From Aspidapion aeneum (lineage: Eukaryota > Arthropoda > Insecta > Coleoptera > Brentidae): 64,000 nucleotides of DNA. The notes beneath the pieces were generated by a model. That model was not told where the DNA came from and made no database searches. It saw nothing but the letters and a program-made list of their open reading frames with translations. Of the stretch, positions 10,274 through 23,437 are shown piece by piece. Location: positions 81,157,955 through 81,221,954 of the forward strand of contig OY755039.1 in NCBI GenBank assembly GCA_963576565.1, given 5' to 3'. Positions within the stretch are counted from its first letter, which is position 1. Each line of letters starts with the position of its first letter. The position numbers were made by a program, and so were the translations under genes.

Positions 10274-12186
10274 GCACAGTGCGGACTCCTGTGGCAAGTT
10301 TTAATATTGCAAAAGTATAGATAAATGTCCAGTTTATCTGTAATCATAACCTATTTTTTAGTCACACTTGCGAAAGTGAACAAAATAAATAGTTAAACTC
10401 GTTATTTTAAAACAGGTACAAAAAAATCGTATAAAATACCTATCAGAAAATTAATTTTACTGGTTCTGCATTAAAATATAAAAAAAAATTCTTCAAGTAT
10501 TACAGTGATATATATTTACGCTATTTGTTTAAATAAAATAATTTAACTAAAACTGTTATGCTTACAAAAATTTTTTTTTTTTTAATTTTATTAAAGTTAT
10601 AAAAAATTGCAAAGATTTGCAAGGTCTGGCATATATCCTAAATATTAGTCCAATGAATTAGTAAAAAGGTAGCATAAATATTTTTTGCTACTGGCTGCTA
10701 CTAAGGGTGCTGTATTTTTTTAAATAATATATTTCAATCCTAATAATTTAGAACACATTGGTTACCACCCCGGTTGAGAGGCCTGACATCATCTCCTGTT
10801 TAGGTATACCCTTAAAACCAGTCTTGCCGCCATTTGGACTAATATAAAATTATGAAAGCTCTCATCAACGTCAAAAATGGCGGCAGCAAGGTGTCAAAAA
10901 TGCACTAAATCTGGAGAAGATATGAGGCTTATTATTCGGTGATGGCGAGTGGTTATAGGTGATAATAAATTTTTAAAAAATTCCCAAAATATTTATGGTA
11001 CCTTATACTACTGTGAGCAAAATGGAAAATTAAATATTTTAGAATCGCATATCGTATTGGCCATTTTTTCTCAATGGGAACGCACAAAATCATTAATTTG
11101 AGGTAGTCAATAAAATTATAAAAATACTGCTATCAGTCTTAAAATATATATGCCAAAAATTATTCTGGTGTTTGTGTGGCCGAATATTAGTATTTTGCAC
11201 TTTGGAGATCAAAAGTGCGCTTTTTATCACAAATTTTAGGGATAAAGTATTACTTTTTATCCCGTGGATAATAAGTTACGTTCAAAGATAAAACGTAAAC
11301 ATGGAAAGTCTGTTTTTCTTGCAAAATAATTTTAATAAAAACGGGGCCCAAAAATGACTAAAGTATCTTTTGAGCACTCGGCATACAATTTTTTCTTCTC
11401 GGGATAATAGTGCCATTTAAGTCCCTAAGGAGATAATATACTATTTTATCACTTTTTTTTTACTTTTAGAACGCATAAGCATAAAATAAAAAATCTGAAA
11501 GTGTTAAATATTTTCAAAAAAATTCAACCCTTGTTGGGTTTAGAAGAATGTTCTGACAAAAATAACAAAATTCTAAATAAGGCATCATTAAATTTTTGCA
11601 AAAGTCTCAGTCTCAAATGGAAGCTATCGGGACGAAACAAAATTTATTTTCAAAACCGTTATTTCGAATGGTTAAATAAAGATATTATATCTGAGAAATT
11701 TTGTTATAAAACGGATTCAGAAAAATAAAAAAATACAGATTCGGAAACAGAGGCCGTACCCGGACCGAGTCGTGGACGGCCTAAACCGGCTTTCTTAGAA
11801 TCATCTTTAAGAACAAAGAAACTGAGGGTGCAATGTGTGTGTGTATGGTAAAAATAATTATTTTGGGGTTGCTAATTTAATTTTTCTGGAAGGGACTTCC
11901 CCCCCAAGCCTTCCTAACTACGCCCATGAATCCGAATAAGAAAAATAATTTTAGTTTAATTTCTAACACAAAAGTTAATTGATTTTTATTTTTAACGTAA
12001 CTGGAAGTTAAACTGAATGTACTTTAATTTATTTTTTAATATTTTAAATAAAATAACATATATATATATATATATTTTTTTAAGTTTTACTTATTTTAAC
12101 TTTTATATATAAAAAAATTAACTTTTTTGAAAAACAACAAAGATATTGATTATTGTCCAAAAACCCTATTTTTGTCCGCACTGTGC
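10274..12186. mobile_element. Candidate decayed element between 13-bp inverted repeats
   Basis: GCACAGTGCGGAC at 10274-10286 is the exact inverse of GTCCGCACTGTGC at 12174-12186. Between them is an AT-rich, mostly non-coding stretch with one suggestive part at 11501-11830: an open frame rich in Lys/Asn that continues, after a stop near 11726, as a Ser/Pro/Arg-rich peptide with GPSRGRPKPAFLESSLRTKK. That style is common in insect transposon-linked proteins of unknown function. I do not assign a superfamily. A (TA)n run lies at 12056-12075. Confidence 0.3.
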
Positions 12187-14396
12187 AGCGTCTCAAACAA
12201 GCAACTAACACAAAAATATAAATACGACAAATAGGACATTTTAAAATATTTCGAAAACGTACAGCGCTGATTTAAAAAAAAAAATCTGATACAACTGAAA
12301 AAACTAGTTTCTTATTTTAAGCAGTATATATATTATATTTGGTGGACATTTACATTTTACAGAGTGTTATGACGTCAAATAAGAGGACTGTTTCCGTTTG
12401 CATGTTTATACAATAAATAAAATAATACTAGAAAAAAACAAACTAGCAATGTATTTTTGGTCGTTTTAAGAAATAAACTGCTTGTTTCAGTTAAACTAAA
12501 TTTAATTTTGAAATTAGTATCTTTATGAGCTTTGGTAAATAACACCTGAGGTTTGATGATTGAATTCTGCGGTAAATGGGTTCTTGGCTGCCTGGAAACT
12601 GTAAAAAAATGCTTGCATCTCGAAAGGGTCATTTTTAGAGTACTCGAAGTAGCGCCTGATCTTTCCGAACATGACTTATATTTGGCCTGCCAGATCATAC
12701 TTGTTTCCTTTCAAGTGATTGTTCTTTTATTCATCTTTTATTTATAGACCAAACTGTTCTTCGTCATACTTTAAAATGCTGGGCTCCCGCTTAAACACTG
12801 TGATTATTTTTTAATTGTCATTGACAGATTTGACATTGTTATAATACTGAGGTTTTGATAAAGCTGATGGTGGCCTAGAATACACTGCTTAAATTTAAGG
12901 GAAAAAGTACTTTAGAGTCGTATCAGCTTTTTTTTTAAATCAGCTGTACAATACAAACAACAAAGGAATAAAATTACATTTTAAAATATATCATATACCT
13001 TCCATTATCAGATTCAATAATTGCTTTTTGTGAAGTGTAAAAGGCTCCGAGTGCATAATAGCTTCTTTGCTAAGGAGAACAATAGCGCGCGAACAGCAGA
13101 ACGTAATTGAAGCTGAAGCACCTCGAGGGTTTTCTTTACAAGGAAAAGGGTACCATGGAAATGGAATAATCAAATTGTGGTTTGTCTACTTTAAGCAGTC
13201 GGAACGCCCTTTTAGCTTCACTTAGGTTTTGCGTTTTAACCGCACTTGGGTCTTTTTAAGGCATTGGTAGGTTTTGCGCGATCGCGGATTAATAATTTAG
13301 TTTTTAATTAGGTTTAGTTTAACACTAATTAGCAATCAGATTTAGTTCGCCAAGGGAGGCAAGGATCAACTCTCTTGTAAGGCGTCTTAGCGAGCGACCA
13401 ATTTTTAAAATTAAGTATGTATATGACTGAGCCAAATGAACGATGATTTCACACTGTCTTTGTCGTTGCTTCAGGAGCGCGTTTAGATTGGACGTCGGTC
13501 GTGGCCCGGGCGCGTCCTGGCCGTTCAGATGTCAACCGGTGTGCAATTGGTTAGACTGTACTCTGGCGTTCAGATTGCTGGTGAATTTTTACCGGATGCA
13601 CACTTTCGCACCCTTCGAAATAGGGCGACTAAATTTAACCCGAATGAGCATTTGATCAAACCTTTGATTTTTAACCTTTACAACGTATGTGTATTGTTTA
13701 TTATTTGCTTTAATTTTTTTTTCGGCTTTAAAATCAGTGCTAAAATTTTGACTAGGTACTTACTAGGTAGAAATGAATAACCAAATTAGTATTCATTCTC
13801 ATAACTTCATTTTGTATGAATTTGGTGTTGGACGAAAACACGAGAGTAGTTAAACAAAAACGTTCGGCCGTTTTTAAAAAAGCACAAGAAAAAAATCACT
13901 TTGGAAATATAATGCATTACATATGACAGTTATCAATTGATCAGCTGCAAGATGAACATCGTTTACATTGAAGAATCGATCTGACCACGCACCGTCACAC
14001 ACCGGCCAGGGTAACGCCCTTTACCGGATGCACACCGGGTGTTTCAATCTGAACGCGTTCCAGTTTTTCGCTTGTTGGCTCCATTCAAGGTATGTATTTT
14101 AAATGGATCAGTTTAGAGGAAATAGGTAAACGGAAATCAGGTGTGTTAAACAAGGATACACATCGAGATAGGTGCCCAAGTAACATTTCTTTATTTATAG
14201 CAGAAGCTAAAAGGTTCCCAGCGCCTTTCCTTAAAACCATTAGTTTTAATGTTTGGTCGCTAGCACGTTCCCATTACCCTTATATACCCCTTAGACCTCC
14301 TAAATGGGACTCCCCAATTGGTCGTGGCAACCTATGTATTAAACTCACTATAAAACCATAAGAAATAAACTCCAGCTTCGCCCTCTAGCAGTTCCA
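12187..14396. other. Intron with GC-richer patches, no gene recognised
   Basis: Mostly AT-rich. Two GC-richer, CpG-bearing patches stand out: 13440-13640 and 13975-14080, both containing ACCGGATGCACAC (13592 and 14023). They could be ends of an old repeat. No coding feature can be supported. Confidence 0.45.
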
Positions 14397-14401
14397 CCAG
14401 T

Positions 14402-14872
14402 TGTTAGCTCCCGCTAAATTTCGCGGTTGTTTATATATTTTTAAAACCACACAATTGTATGAAGGACATAGCGCATTTCGCGTATTTGGACATGCGCACC
14501 AACAACCGGAGAGATCCTTGTCGACCGCCTAGAGAAAATGGCGTGTTAATTTCGTTCTCCAACTATTTCAAATATCTACACCTGAAAGTGCTCGATTTTT
14601 GTGTACTGAAGCATAGAATCAGAAACTTCAGCCCTTCAGCTACGTGGTGACATCATTAGATCCAATCAGGGGCCCCTTAGAAGTGGAGAATTTGGCTGCA
14701 AACTGGTAAGTGCATTTGTATCTGATTACCGTTGTGTGGTTCCAACAATTAACCTATGGACCTTATTAATTATTTCGTAATACATATCAATATATTTATG
14801 TTTGCTCGCGCTTTCATTAATTAAATTATACAGTCCATTGCATTTATCGTTTTTCTTACTGCGGGCATAACA
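14402..14872 (+). repeat. 5' LTR of BEL element A
   Basis: 471 bp, TGTTAGC...ATAACA, preceded by target duplication CCAGT (14397-14401). It contains a consensus splice donor CTG/GTAAGTG near 14697. After it, TGCTCCTTCG (14877-14886) is a possible degenerate primer binding site, given the TGGTCCTTC seen in elements B and D. Confidence 0.92.
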
Positions 14873-15107
14873 TAAGTGCTCCTTCGACCGAATTAATTGT
14901 TTAAAATTTACTCCATACGACGGTATTAATAGGTCGGCCATTAGTTTCACGCCGAAAAACAAGGCGGCCTTGAATTTTGCCAATCGTATTGAAACGGCGG
15001 TATCGGTAGCGGCGCGCGCGTTAAGTGTTTTTCCGTCCGCTGCTCATTCAGTAAACAAAGCGAAGGAATCAAAACAAAACAAACAACATTTCTCATTTAT
15101 GCGTTAG

Positions 15108-15395
15108 GTGTGTACCATATCATTTCGATATTTAAAACAATTTTCATCAATTGCGATAAATTAGTGCATATTTTCGACAATTCGTCATTTTTCTATTTCA
15201 GAAGCATTAATTTAGCGTTAATTGTATATTTACCGACATTTCTGTGATTAGATGTGTTCCATATCATTTCGATATTTAAAATAATTTTCATCAATTGCGA
15301 TAAATTAGTGCATATTTTCGACAATTCGTCATTTTTCTATTTCAGAAGCATTAATTTAGCGTTAATTGTATATTTACCGACAATTTCGTCATTTC
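15108..15395 (+). repeat. 144-bp tandem duplication in the leader of element A
   Basis: CATTTCGATATTTAAAA starts at 15121 and again at 15265, and the next 120 bp are repeated almost exactly, including a pyrimidine tract with TTTCTATTTCAG (a splice-acceptor-like signal) in each copy. Related element C has this segment only once (35060-35200), so the duplication arose in the lineage of A. Confidence 0.85.
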
Positions 15396-15407
15396 AAAGG
15401 TAAAATC

Positions 15408-17028
15408 ATGTCTGTCAAAAAAGCCGTGCAAAAACGCAAGGGTTTTTTATCTGCGATCACCGAGTGTTATGTGTTTTCACAAACTGCGGCATCGGATGAA
15501 AGAGCGAGAAACGAGTTTCAAGTGAGGTATTCTGATTTGGATGAAACCTTCGATAAATGCATGCTGGCACATAATGACGTCATTATGTTGATAGACGACT
15601 CGGACGACGAGGAGTTTAAAACACAGGATGCGATCCTTTCAGAAGCTCGTAAATATTTTTATGCGTGTAAGGGGGTTTACTCTAAAATATTTCCGGTTGA
15701 GGCCCCAACCCTTTCGGGATCATATGTTCGACAAAACGAATCTGAAACTCCAAAACTCAAAGAGTTAGGTATTCCCATATTCCGAAGTGATAAAAAATTA
15801 TGGCCAAGCTTTTTCGATCTTTTTAATAACATTATAGATCAAAATCAAAGTCTAAGTAACGTTCGAAAACTTCAATATTTATTTTCATATCTCAAGGATG
15901 AGCCTTTAAAATTGATATCAGGGATTAGCTTATCTGATCAAAATTATAAAATTGCTTACGACAAATTAGTCAATAGATATCAAAACAAGCGAGACCTCGC
16001 AAATGATGCTTTAAGCTCAATTATGAACTCCACCTTAAAAAACGAGTCAGCTAAAGAATTGCGTAATTTAATTGACACCTTTTCTGAATCCCTAGAAATG
16101 TTAAAATCACTTAGCTTTGATGTTGACAGTTGGGACTTTATTATTTTTTTCATTTTGTTAGAAAAATTGGATATTCCGACGCGTTCAAATTTCGAAATGA
16201 GTCACGCCAATACTAATACCGAAATTCCCACTTTTCAGTCACTTTTTCAATTTCTAGAAAAAAGATGTAAAGTTTTGGAATCACTTCCTCAATCAACAGC
16301 ACCCAAAAAGGTGGCTATCTATCAAAAATCAAATTCTATGCAAAATCAGTCTGGGCAAAAGCCTACCTATCAAAATTCAAATTCTATGCGAAGTCAGTTT
16401 GGGCAAAAGCCTACCTATAAATCATCCAATTCGCCTTTTATAGGACTGGCTGGCACCTCAACTAATTCAAGTACGGGAATAAAATGTTTCCGATGTAATC
16501 AAGGTCACGTGCTTTCGAAATGTCAAACATTTCTTGATCTCTCACCTATCGATCGCCTATCTTTCGTCAAGCAGAAAAAATTATGTCTAGCGTGTTTTCA
16601 TCCCCTGCATGGGGTAGATACGTGCAAATCAAAATATTCATGCAGGACTTGCAATAGTAAAAGGCACCACACTTTAACTCATATCTTAAAAACTAATCTA
16701 GAGTCTGGAAGCCAAGATACTAGTCCTGTCATTCACACACCACCTGTCAATAATCTTCATGTGTCATTAAATACCTCAGGACCTTCAGGTACCTTTCTTT
16801 TATGCACCGCCATAATAGATGTTATGGACGGTTGCGGAAATTTTCAACCTGTAAGGGCATTGCTTGGTTCTGGATCACAGACAGGATTCATCAGTGAAAA
16901 GTGTATTCAGCGTCTTAATCTTCCTAGGCGAAGTTACACCACTGAAATATTCGGATTAAATCAGATGTCTTCTTTTACTTCCAAAGGGCTCGTTCAATGT
17001 CACATTAAGCCACAAGGACAAGTCACTC
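15408..17028 (+). CDS. BEL element A gag-protease, cut by insertion of element B
   Basis: Open frame of 540 codons from ATG 15408 to the insertion point of element B; it then runs a few codons into B's LTR and stops at 17057. Order: an N-terminal BEL gag region; a long gag core ending near residue 290; a low-complexity linker with three copies of a Ser/Asn/Gln/Gly unit (about residues 305-345); two Cys-His clusters (CFRCNQGHVLSKC near residue 360 and CLACFHPLHGVDTC near 395); then the aspartic protease. The protease active site reads LLGSGSQTGF near residue 484, where the family has DSG or DSA. The Asp is therefore replaced by Gly (GGT for GAT), while related element C still has Asp. The protease is doubly dead, by this change and by the insertion. 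Confidence 0.88.
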
Positions 17029-17495
17029 TGTTGCGTATTCATTCATTTTACTTATAGATGATAAGCTAGATATTAATATTAGTATTTTTTATTTTTACTC
17101 CCATATTTTGAGTAGCACTATATGTCTATTCCATTGCCCCTATATTTTTCATTCCTACTATATTTCCCCTCTACGACAAGTAAGAAGCAAGAAGGCATCC
17201 AAAATATGGAGGGGACGCACCATCTCTTGGATCAACGAGCACCGCAGCAGCACGCGTCGCCCTATTATCCCCAAAATCAATTAGTGAAATCCTCTAAAAT
17301 AATTAAATATTCTAATCACATATAGTGACTTTAAAGTGCCTTCCCTTAATTATAAATCAAAAGTGCGTCACGGAAAACACAGCAGGAACAACGGTGGAGA
17401 ATAACGTACCAGCAGCCATTAAGGTAACTTGTCAACCCATTTCCATATTTATAGTTATCCCATTAACCTATTTTAATTATCTCCGCTCCCCCACA
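17029..17495 (+). repeat. 5' LTR of BEL element B
   Basis: 467 bp, TG...CA. It is followed at once by TTTGGTCCTTC (17496-17506), the likely primer binding site; the same 11 bases adjoin the 5' LTR of element D on the other strand. Confidence 0.93.
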
Positions 17496-18023
17496 TTTGG
17501 TCCTTCGCCCCTAGATATCCTCCTTAAATTCCTGCAGTCCTGTGCTACTCAAATTCTCTCTATGCATAATAAAATAGCCAAATTTTTAAATTTAAAAATT
17601 AATAAATATTTAATTGATGAATAGAATCGCCATATTTGTGTTTCGCGATTCGCATCGACCGGTGGCATGACGCTCCCCTCTATATGATAAAGGGAGGGGC
17701 CTATAAGCGCGAGTTTAAAAATTTAGTGTGTTTTGATTTTCCACGTGCACGAAAAACACTCGTAAATCAGCATTAGACGCAGCTCTGTGTTACAGTACAC
17801 AATTTTAAAATTTACACGCGCTGGCGATGAAAACATAATAGTTCGAGAGCTAAGGGCGACAACTCAATATTTATAAATATAAAGTGATATTTTCTCTACA
17901 AAATTCTTGAGGATTTTTGCGCTAAATATTAATTTTTATACTCTCACGTATCGATCCTCCTCAAACTCTCTCTTAATAATTTTGTCGCTCTGATACAGAA
18001 CTTTAAAAATATTTTAATTTAAA
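17496..18023 (+). other. Leader of BEL element B
   Basis: Non-coding stretch between the 5' LTR and the gag ATG. It holds the likely primer binding site TTTGGTCCTTC at its start, then AT-rich sequence with no long open frame. Confidence 0.8.
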
Positions 18024-19162
18024 ATGGCGGACCCTAAAAAAATTAAATTATATATAGCTCAACGCGATATTGATATAACCAGAATGAATGAATTGCATAA
18101 GTTGGCAAAAAATGCTGTCGATGATGCCGATTCACGCGTTACTTTTCACTGTCGTTTTAAAAGTCTCGAATCAATCTCTGATAGGTTTATGAAAAGTCAT
18201 AATAATATTGTGCTTGTTTATGCTAGTACGGATAATGCAGAAGATTTAGAGGCTCACAAGGATATTTTAATAAAATTTGATGAAATTAATTATGCGATTG
18301 AAGGCATTTATACCTCTCTTTTTAAAAATAAACTTTTCGCGCAGGCGGAGACCACGGTAGAAAACCTGCCTCCGATGCAAAATAACACTAATTCTAGCTC
18401 TAGCTCTAATTTTAAACCTAATACGAAGCTTCCAAAAATTCAAATAACTCCCTTTGACGGTGACCTCAAAACTTTACGCAGATTTATTGATATGTATGAC
18501 TCTTTAATACATAATAACAACTCAATCTCTAATATTGACAAATTTAATTACCTTTAGTCATACGTAAAGGGGGCTCCGCTCTCACTTGTAAAATGTACCC
18601 CTTTGGCATCAGATAATTACCTTATAGCATATGAGGCCTTGCGAAAGAGATATGATAACCTTCGATTGATCGCGCAAAATCATTGGAGCGCCTTACAATC
18701 GTCTAAAAAAATCTCTAATTCCGATAATGCGCTGGCATTGCGATCTCTTGTCGATACGTTTTTAGAAAATCTTTCTGTACTAAAAAATCTCGGGTACCCC
18801 ACGTATGCTTGGGATTTTATTTTATTTAATATGCTCATGGAAAAATTAGATTTAAGCACGGCCTCGACTTGAATTAGAATGTGGATCCGAGTTAGATAAT
18901 CCTGATCAGAAAAATAAAACGTTTGACACTTTAATATTTTTCCTAAATAAGCAATGTGCAGCCCTTGATACTGTTTCATATTCTAATAACTGTAAAAATA
19001 ATAAAACCTTCGAATATGATAAACAAAAAAAGAATTTTAAACATACAGATAAAAAACCCAGCTCTTACTCTAATACTAATTTTAAAGCAAGGCCCACTGC
19101 TAGTTTTATAACTAATACGAATACTTCTCAACAAAATTCAAGCAAACCGCTAGGTTGTCAAT
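18024..19162 (+). pseudogene. BEL element B gag, broken
   Basis: Starts at ATG 18024 (AAAATGGCGG context), peptide MADPKKIKLYIAQRDIDI. It contains the conserved BEL gag segment KLPKIQITPFDGDLKTLRRF and a following helical core with ALRKRYDNLRLIAQNHWSAL and WDFILFNMLMEKLDL. A TAG at 18556-18558 interrupts the frame, and a frame change follows near 18870. The gag C-terminus can be followed at low quality to the zinc-knuckle region at 19155. No functional gag can be made. Confidence 0.85.
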
Positions 19163-22100
19163 TGTGCTTTTCTTTAGAACATGATATCTATATTTGTCCC
19201 TTATTTTTAGCGAAAACCCCTACTGAAAGGTTTACTTTAACTAAAGAAAAAAGATGGTGCACCAACTGCTTAGGAAGCCGTCATACGGCTTATCATTGTC
19301 ATAGTAAGATATCATGTCAATTTTGCGCCAGGAAACACCATACACATCTCCATATGGAGGTTAGCTCCCGGACTAATGTGCCAAATAATGCTTCAAATAA
19401 TTCTCCCACAGACGCATCTACTTCAAATGCATCACAAAACTCATTTTGTGCGGTCTCTACCGTCAGAACTCATACTCATGACTCTCCCGCTAATCCTAGC
19501 TCTATGACTAGCTCTAATTTAGTAGCTCATATACCCAGTGTAGTTCTCCTCTCAACTGCTATCATTGAGGTGAAAGATGCCTCTGGAATATTCAGGCCTC
19601 TACGAGCCTCTTCTTGACAGCGCCAGTTCTAGTAATTTTATTACGTCCAAATGCTTTAAAAAATTAGGCATAGAGTCTTACTCTCACTCCATAAATATTT
19701 GCGGGATTGCCCAAACAAACTCTCGTGCCACATCTGGATGTGAATGTACAATCAGACCCGTCAGAAAAAATGGTCCTTTACTTAATTTAGATTTTATAAT
19801 TTTACCCCAAATTTGTGGCAATCAACCCTCGTGCTCTATATCGCAAGAAAACTTTTCTGAGTTTTCCGATCTCACTCTCGCTGATCCGAAATTTTATAAA
19901 TCGGGCCCCATTGATATTCTTCTCGGTGCCGATATTTTTGGATTTTTACTTACAGGCAGCTCTCTCTCTAGCGCTATTGATAAACCTGTCGCTCTCGATA
20001 CTATATTCGGTTGGATAATCATGGGAAAAATAAAAGATACTCATTACTCTACCCCCTCTATAAATACGTTTTTGACTACTCACGAAAGCACTCTTGAGAG
20101 GATTTAGCCGCTGAAGAACACTATCAAAAAAATACTTTTAAAAATAATGATGGATCCTATGTTGTTGAATTGCCATTCAAGGGGGCCGAACCCTCTTTCT
20201 CTGGGACCAGAGAAATCGCTTTAAAAAGATTTATTTCCCTAGAAAAAAGATTACTAAAAAATCCCTCTTTATACACTGAATATAATAATTGCTTAAAAGA
20301 ATATTTGCTCTCAAATCAAATGAAACTCGTATCTCCCCCCTCTGAAAACTTAAATAATTTTTATTATATGCCCCATCACTGCGTGATTAAAGCAGAAAGT
20401 TCGACAACGCGTACTCGTATCGTTTTTAACGCAGGCGCAGTGGATACAAATAATAAAAGCTTAAATGATTCTCTTTTAACGGGTCCTAAATTGCAGCAAG
20501 ATATTGCCTCAATTTTATTAAAATTTAGACTCCCCTCAATAGTATTCTCAGCTGATGTTAAACAAATGTATCGCCAAATATTAATTAACCCCAAACACAC
20601 CCCTTATCAAAGAATTTTATACCGGTTCTCTTCTTCTGAACCCATCCAAGACTTTGAGTTACAAAGAGTCACATTTGGCGTTAGCTCTAGCCCTTTTTTA
20701 GCCTTGAGAACGATAAAACAAATAGCTTTAGAAAATGAGAAAAAATATCCTCTCGCCTGTGAAACTCTACAAAATGACGTTTTTGTAGATGATGTGTTAT
20801 CAGGTCAAAATTCTCTAGAAGAAGCCCTAAAACTTCAGAAAGACTTAATCGCTGTTCTAGAAACCGGTAACTTTGTATTGCGCAAATGGGCCTCAAATCA
20901 CCCTCTTATGTTATCTCATTTACCCCCTTCAGATTGTCAAGTAGATCCATTTTCCCTTGATTTGGATGATCAAGCAACTCTCAAAGTTTTAGGTCTATTT
21001 TGGAACTTTAAAACCGACCAACTCACTTTTAAAGTAACTCCAAGAAGTTTACCTTGTACTAAAAGAAATATGCTGTCAGAACTTGCACGTATATATGATC
21101 CTCTGGCTTTCTTGTTCCCTTTACAGTCACTATAAAGCTACTCATTCAAAAATGTTGGATAAGCTCTGTTGGTTGGGACTCCCCAGTTCCCCCAGATATA
21201 TTTGAATCTTGGAAAAAAATAAGCTCTCAAATTCAATGTCTCTCTGATATAAATTTTCCCCGCCAAATAATTGATTTAAATAATTTTTTATGTGCCGAAC
21301 TCCATGGTTTGTGCGACGCTAGTGAAAATGCATATTGTGCTGTAGTATATCTAAGAGTTTTAAGTAAAGATTGCTCTATTAAAACCCATTTTATTATGAC
21401 AAAATCACGTATAGCTCCCTTAAAAAATTTATCTATCCCTCGTCTGGAACTCCTATGTTCAAGAAATTTATAAAAATAAAATTTATATCTCCAAGGTATT
21501 TGCCTGGACTGATAGCTCTATTGTGCTATGTTATATAAAAGCACCCGATTCTCGTAAGTGGAACTCCTTTGTATCTAATAGAGTGGCTTATATTCAAGAA
21601 AAAATACCTCCCTGCCATTGGCATCATATTATTTCATCTGATAACTCCGCCGATCCAGGCTCCCGAGGCCTTTTACCTCTAGATTTGCTAAATAATACGC
21701 TATGGCGCGCGGGGCCCCAATGGCTTAAGCAACCCTGTAATTTTTGGCCACTAAGTAATTTTGAATTATATGAACCCTCAGAAGAACGCCGCAAAACCAC
21801 TTTATCACTCTTTACTGACATTTCTGATCTAGATAAGTTTTTACATCGATTTTCTAGCTTATATAAAATACAAAGAGCGATGTGCTACATACTCAGATTT
21901 ATTTTTAATTGCAAAAACCCTACAAATCGAAAAACTTCCGTTTTCACAATATTTGAGTTAGAGGATGCGCTTGTATTTTTAATTAAATTGGTACAGCATC
22001 AGTGTTTTGCGGAAGAAATCTCGGCTCTGAAGTTAGATAAATCTCTTTCTAAACCATTTAGAAAACTTACCCCTTTTATTGACAAAGATGTTTTGCGCGT

Positions 22101-23247
22101 TGGAGGGCGCCTCACAAACGCTAAATTAGCTTACGATAAAAAACACCCCATACTACTGCCCTCAAACCACCGATTGACTTATTTAATTATAGAGTATACT
22201 CACAAAATTTACTTACATCCAGGCCCTCAATCTCTGCAATATTTACTCTCTCAAAAGTACTGGATTATTTCCTATAAGCGCACAATTCGTAAAGTCTTAT
22301 CAAAATGTCATAATTGTTTTCGCATTTACCCCCCTTCTACCGAACCAATTATGGGCCAATTACCTCTCGCTAGAGTCTCCTCTATCAAAGCGTTTTCATC
22401 TGTAGGCGTAGATTACGCTGGACCCTTCTCTATAACAACAAATAGAACACGTGGTGCTAAGATTTTAAAGGCCTATATCTGTCTATTTGTTTGTATGGCC
22501 ACTAAGGCCCTACATATTGAATTAGCCTCCGACCTCACCAGCGAAGCATTCCTCGCATGCTTGCGTCGTTTTATCTCACGAAGAGGAAAAATAAGTGGGA
22601 TTTTCAGCGACAGAGGTACTAACTTCTGTGGGGCTTGGAACGAAATTAATCAGTACATGCATTTAGCCTCTGAAAATGAAAAAATCACGCCTCATTTTGG
22701 CGGCATATGGGAGAGTGGCGTACGCTCTGTAAAAACTCATCTCTATAAGGTAATTGGCCAGCAAATTTTAACCTACGAGGAATTAAACACGGTCCTCGTA
22801 CAAATTGAAGGTGTTTTAAATTCTCGGCCGTTGTGCCCTCAAAGTAATGATCCCAACGACCTCAATGTCCTATCTCCGGGTCATTTCTTAACCCTAGAGC
22901 CCTTAAATTCTTTTCCAGAACCCGATTTGGGTCATATTACGCTTAATCGTTTATCGCGATGGCAGATGTTGCAACACATGCATCAGACATTCTGGAAACG
23001 TTACAGTAACGAATATTTACATACTTTATTACAGAGAAGTCGTTGGACTGATAAATCTGTAAATATTGAATTGGATACCTTAGTCTTGATTAAAGACGAA
23101 AATTTACCTCCGTTAAAATGGAACTACGGGCGCGTCGTCCAGGTGCATCCTGGCAAGGACGGTGTTGTAAGGGTGGTAACCCTTCGTACCAGTAAAGGTA
23201 TGATTCAACGCCCCGTAACAAAAGTTTGTGCTTTGCCACAAAATTAA
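19155..23247 (+). pseudogene. BEL element B protease-RT-RNaseH-integrase, broken
   Basis: Order from the 5' end: zinc clusters (CQLCFSLEHDIYIC, CTNCLGSRHTAYHC, CQFCARKHHTHLH) at 19155-19350; protease with LLDSASSSNFIT (19605), after a frame change near 19610; linker to RT with TIFGWIIMGKI; stop near 20105; RT in a long open frame 20170-21135 with SADVKQMYRQI and the catalytic FVDDV box; frame change near 21130; RNaseH in pieces with LHGLCDAS and IPRLELL; frame change near 21465; then an uninterrupted frame 21523-23247 with the integrase. Integrase acidic residues are visible: VDYAGPF, FSDRGTNF, ESGVRS. About 20 residues normally found between the second Asp and the Glu appear missing. It ends at VCALPQN, the usual BEL pol end. 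Confidence 0.88.
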
Positions 23248-23437
23248 AATTAAAGCACACTAAATAAAATCTCGCTCGTATAATTAGTTTTTATAAGTTT
23301 CTTTTTTTTAATGGTATTTCGTTAAAAAATATATCTTATTATTTTATTTTTTTTTATGATACATATATTCAATCTAAATGAATTACATTTTTTTTTGTTT
23401 AAGTTGGTAAAATGAATTTTCATTTAGGCGCGCGGAA

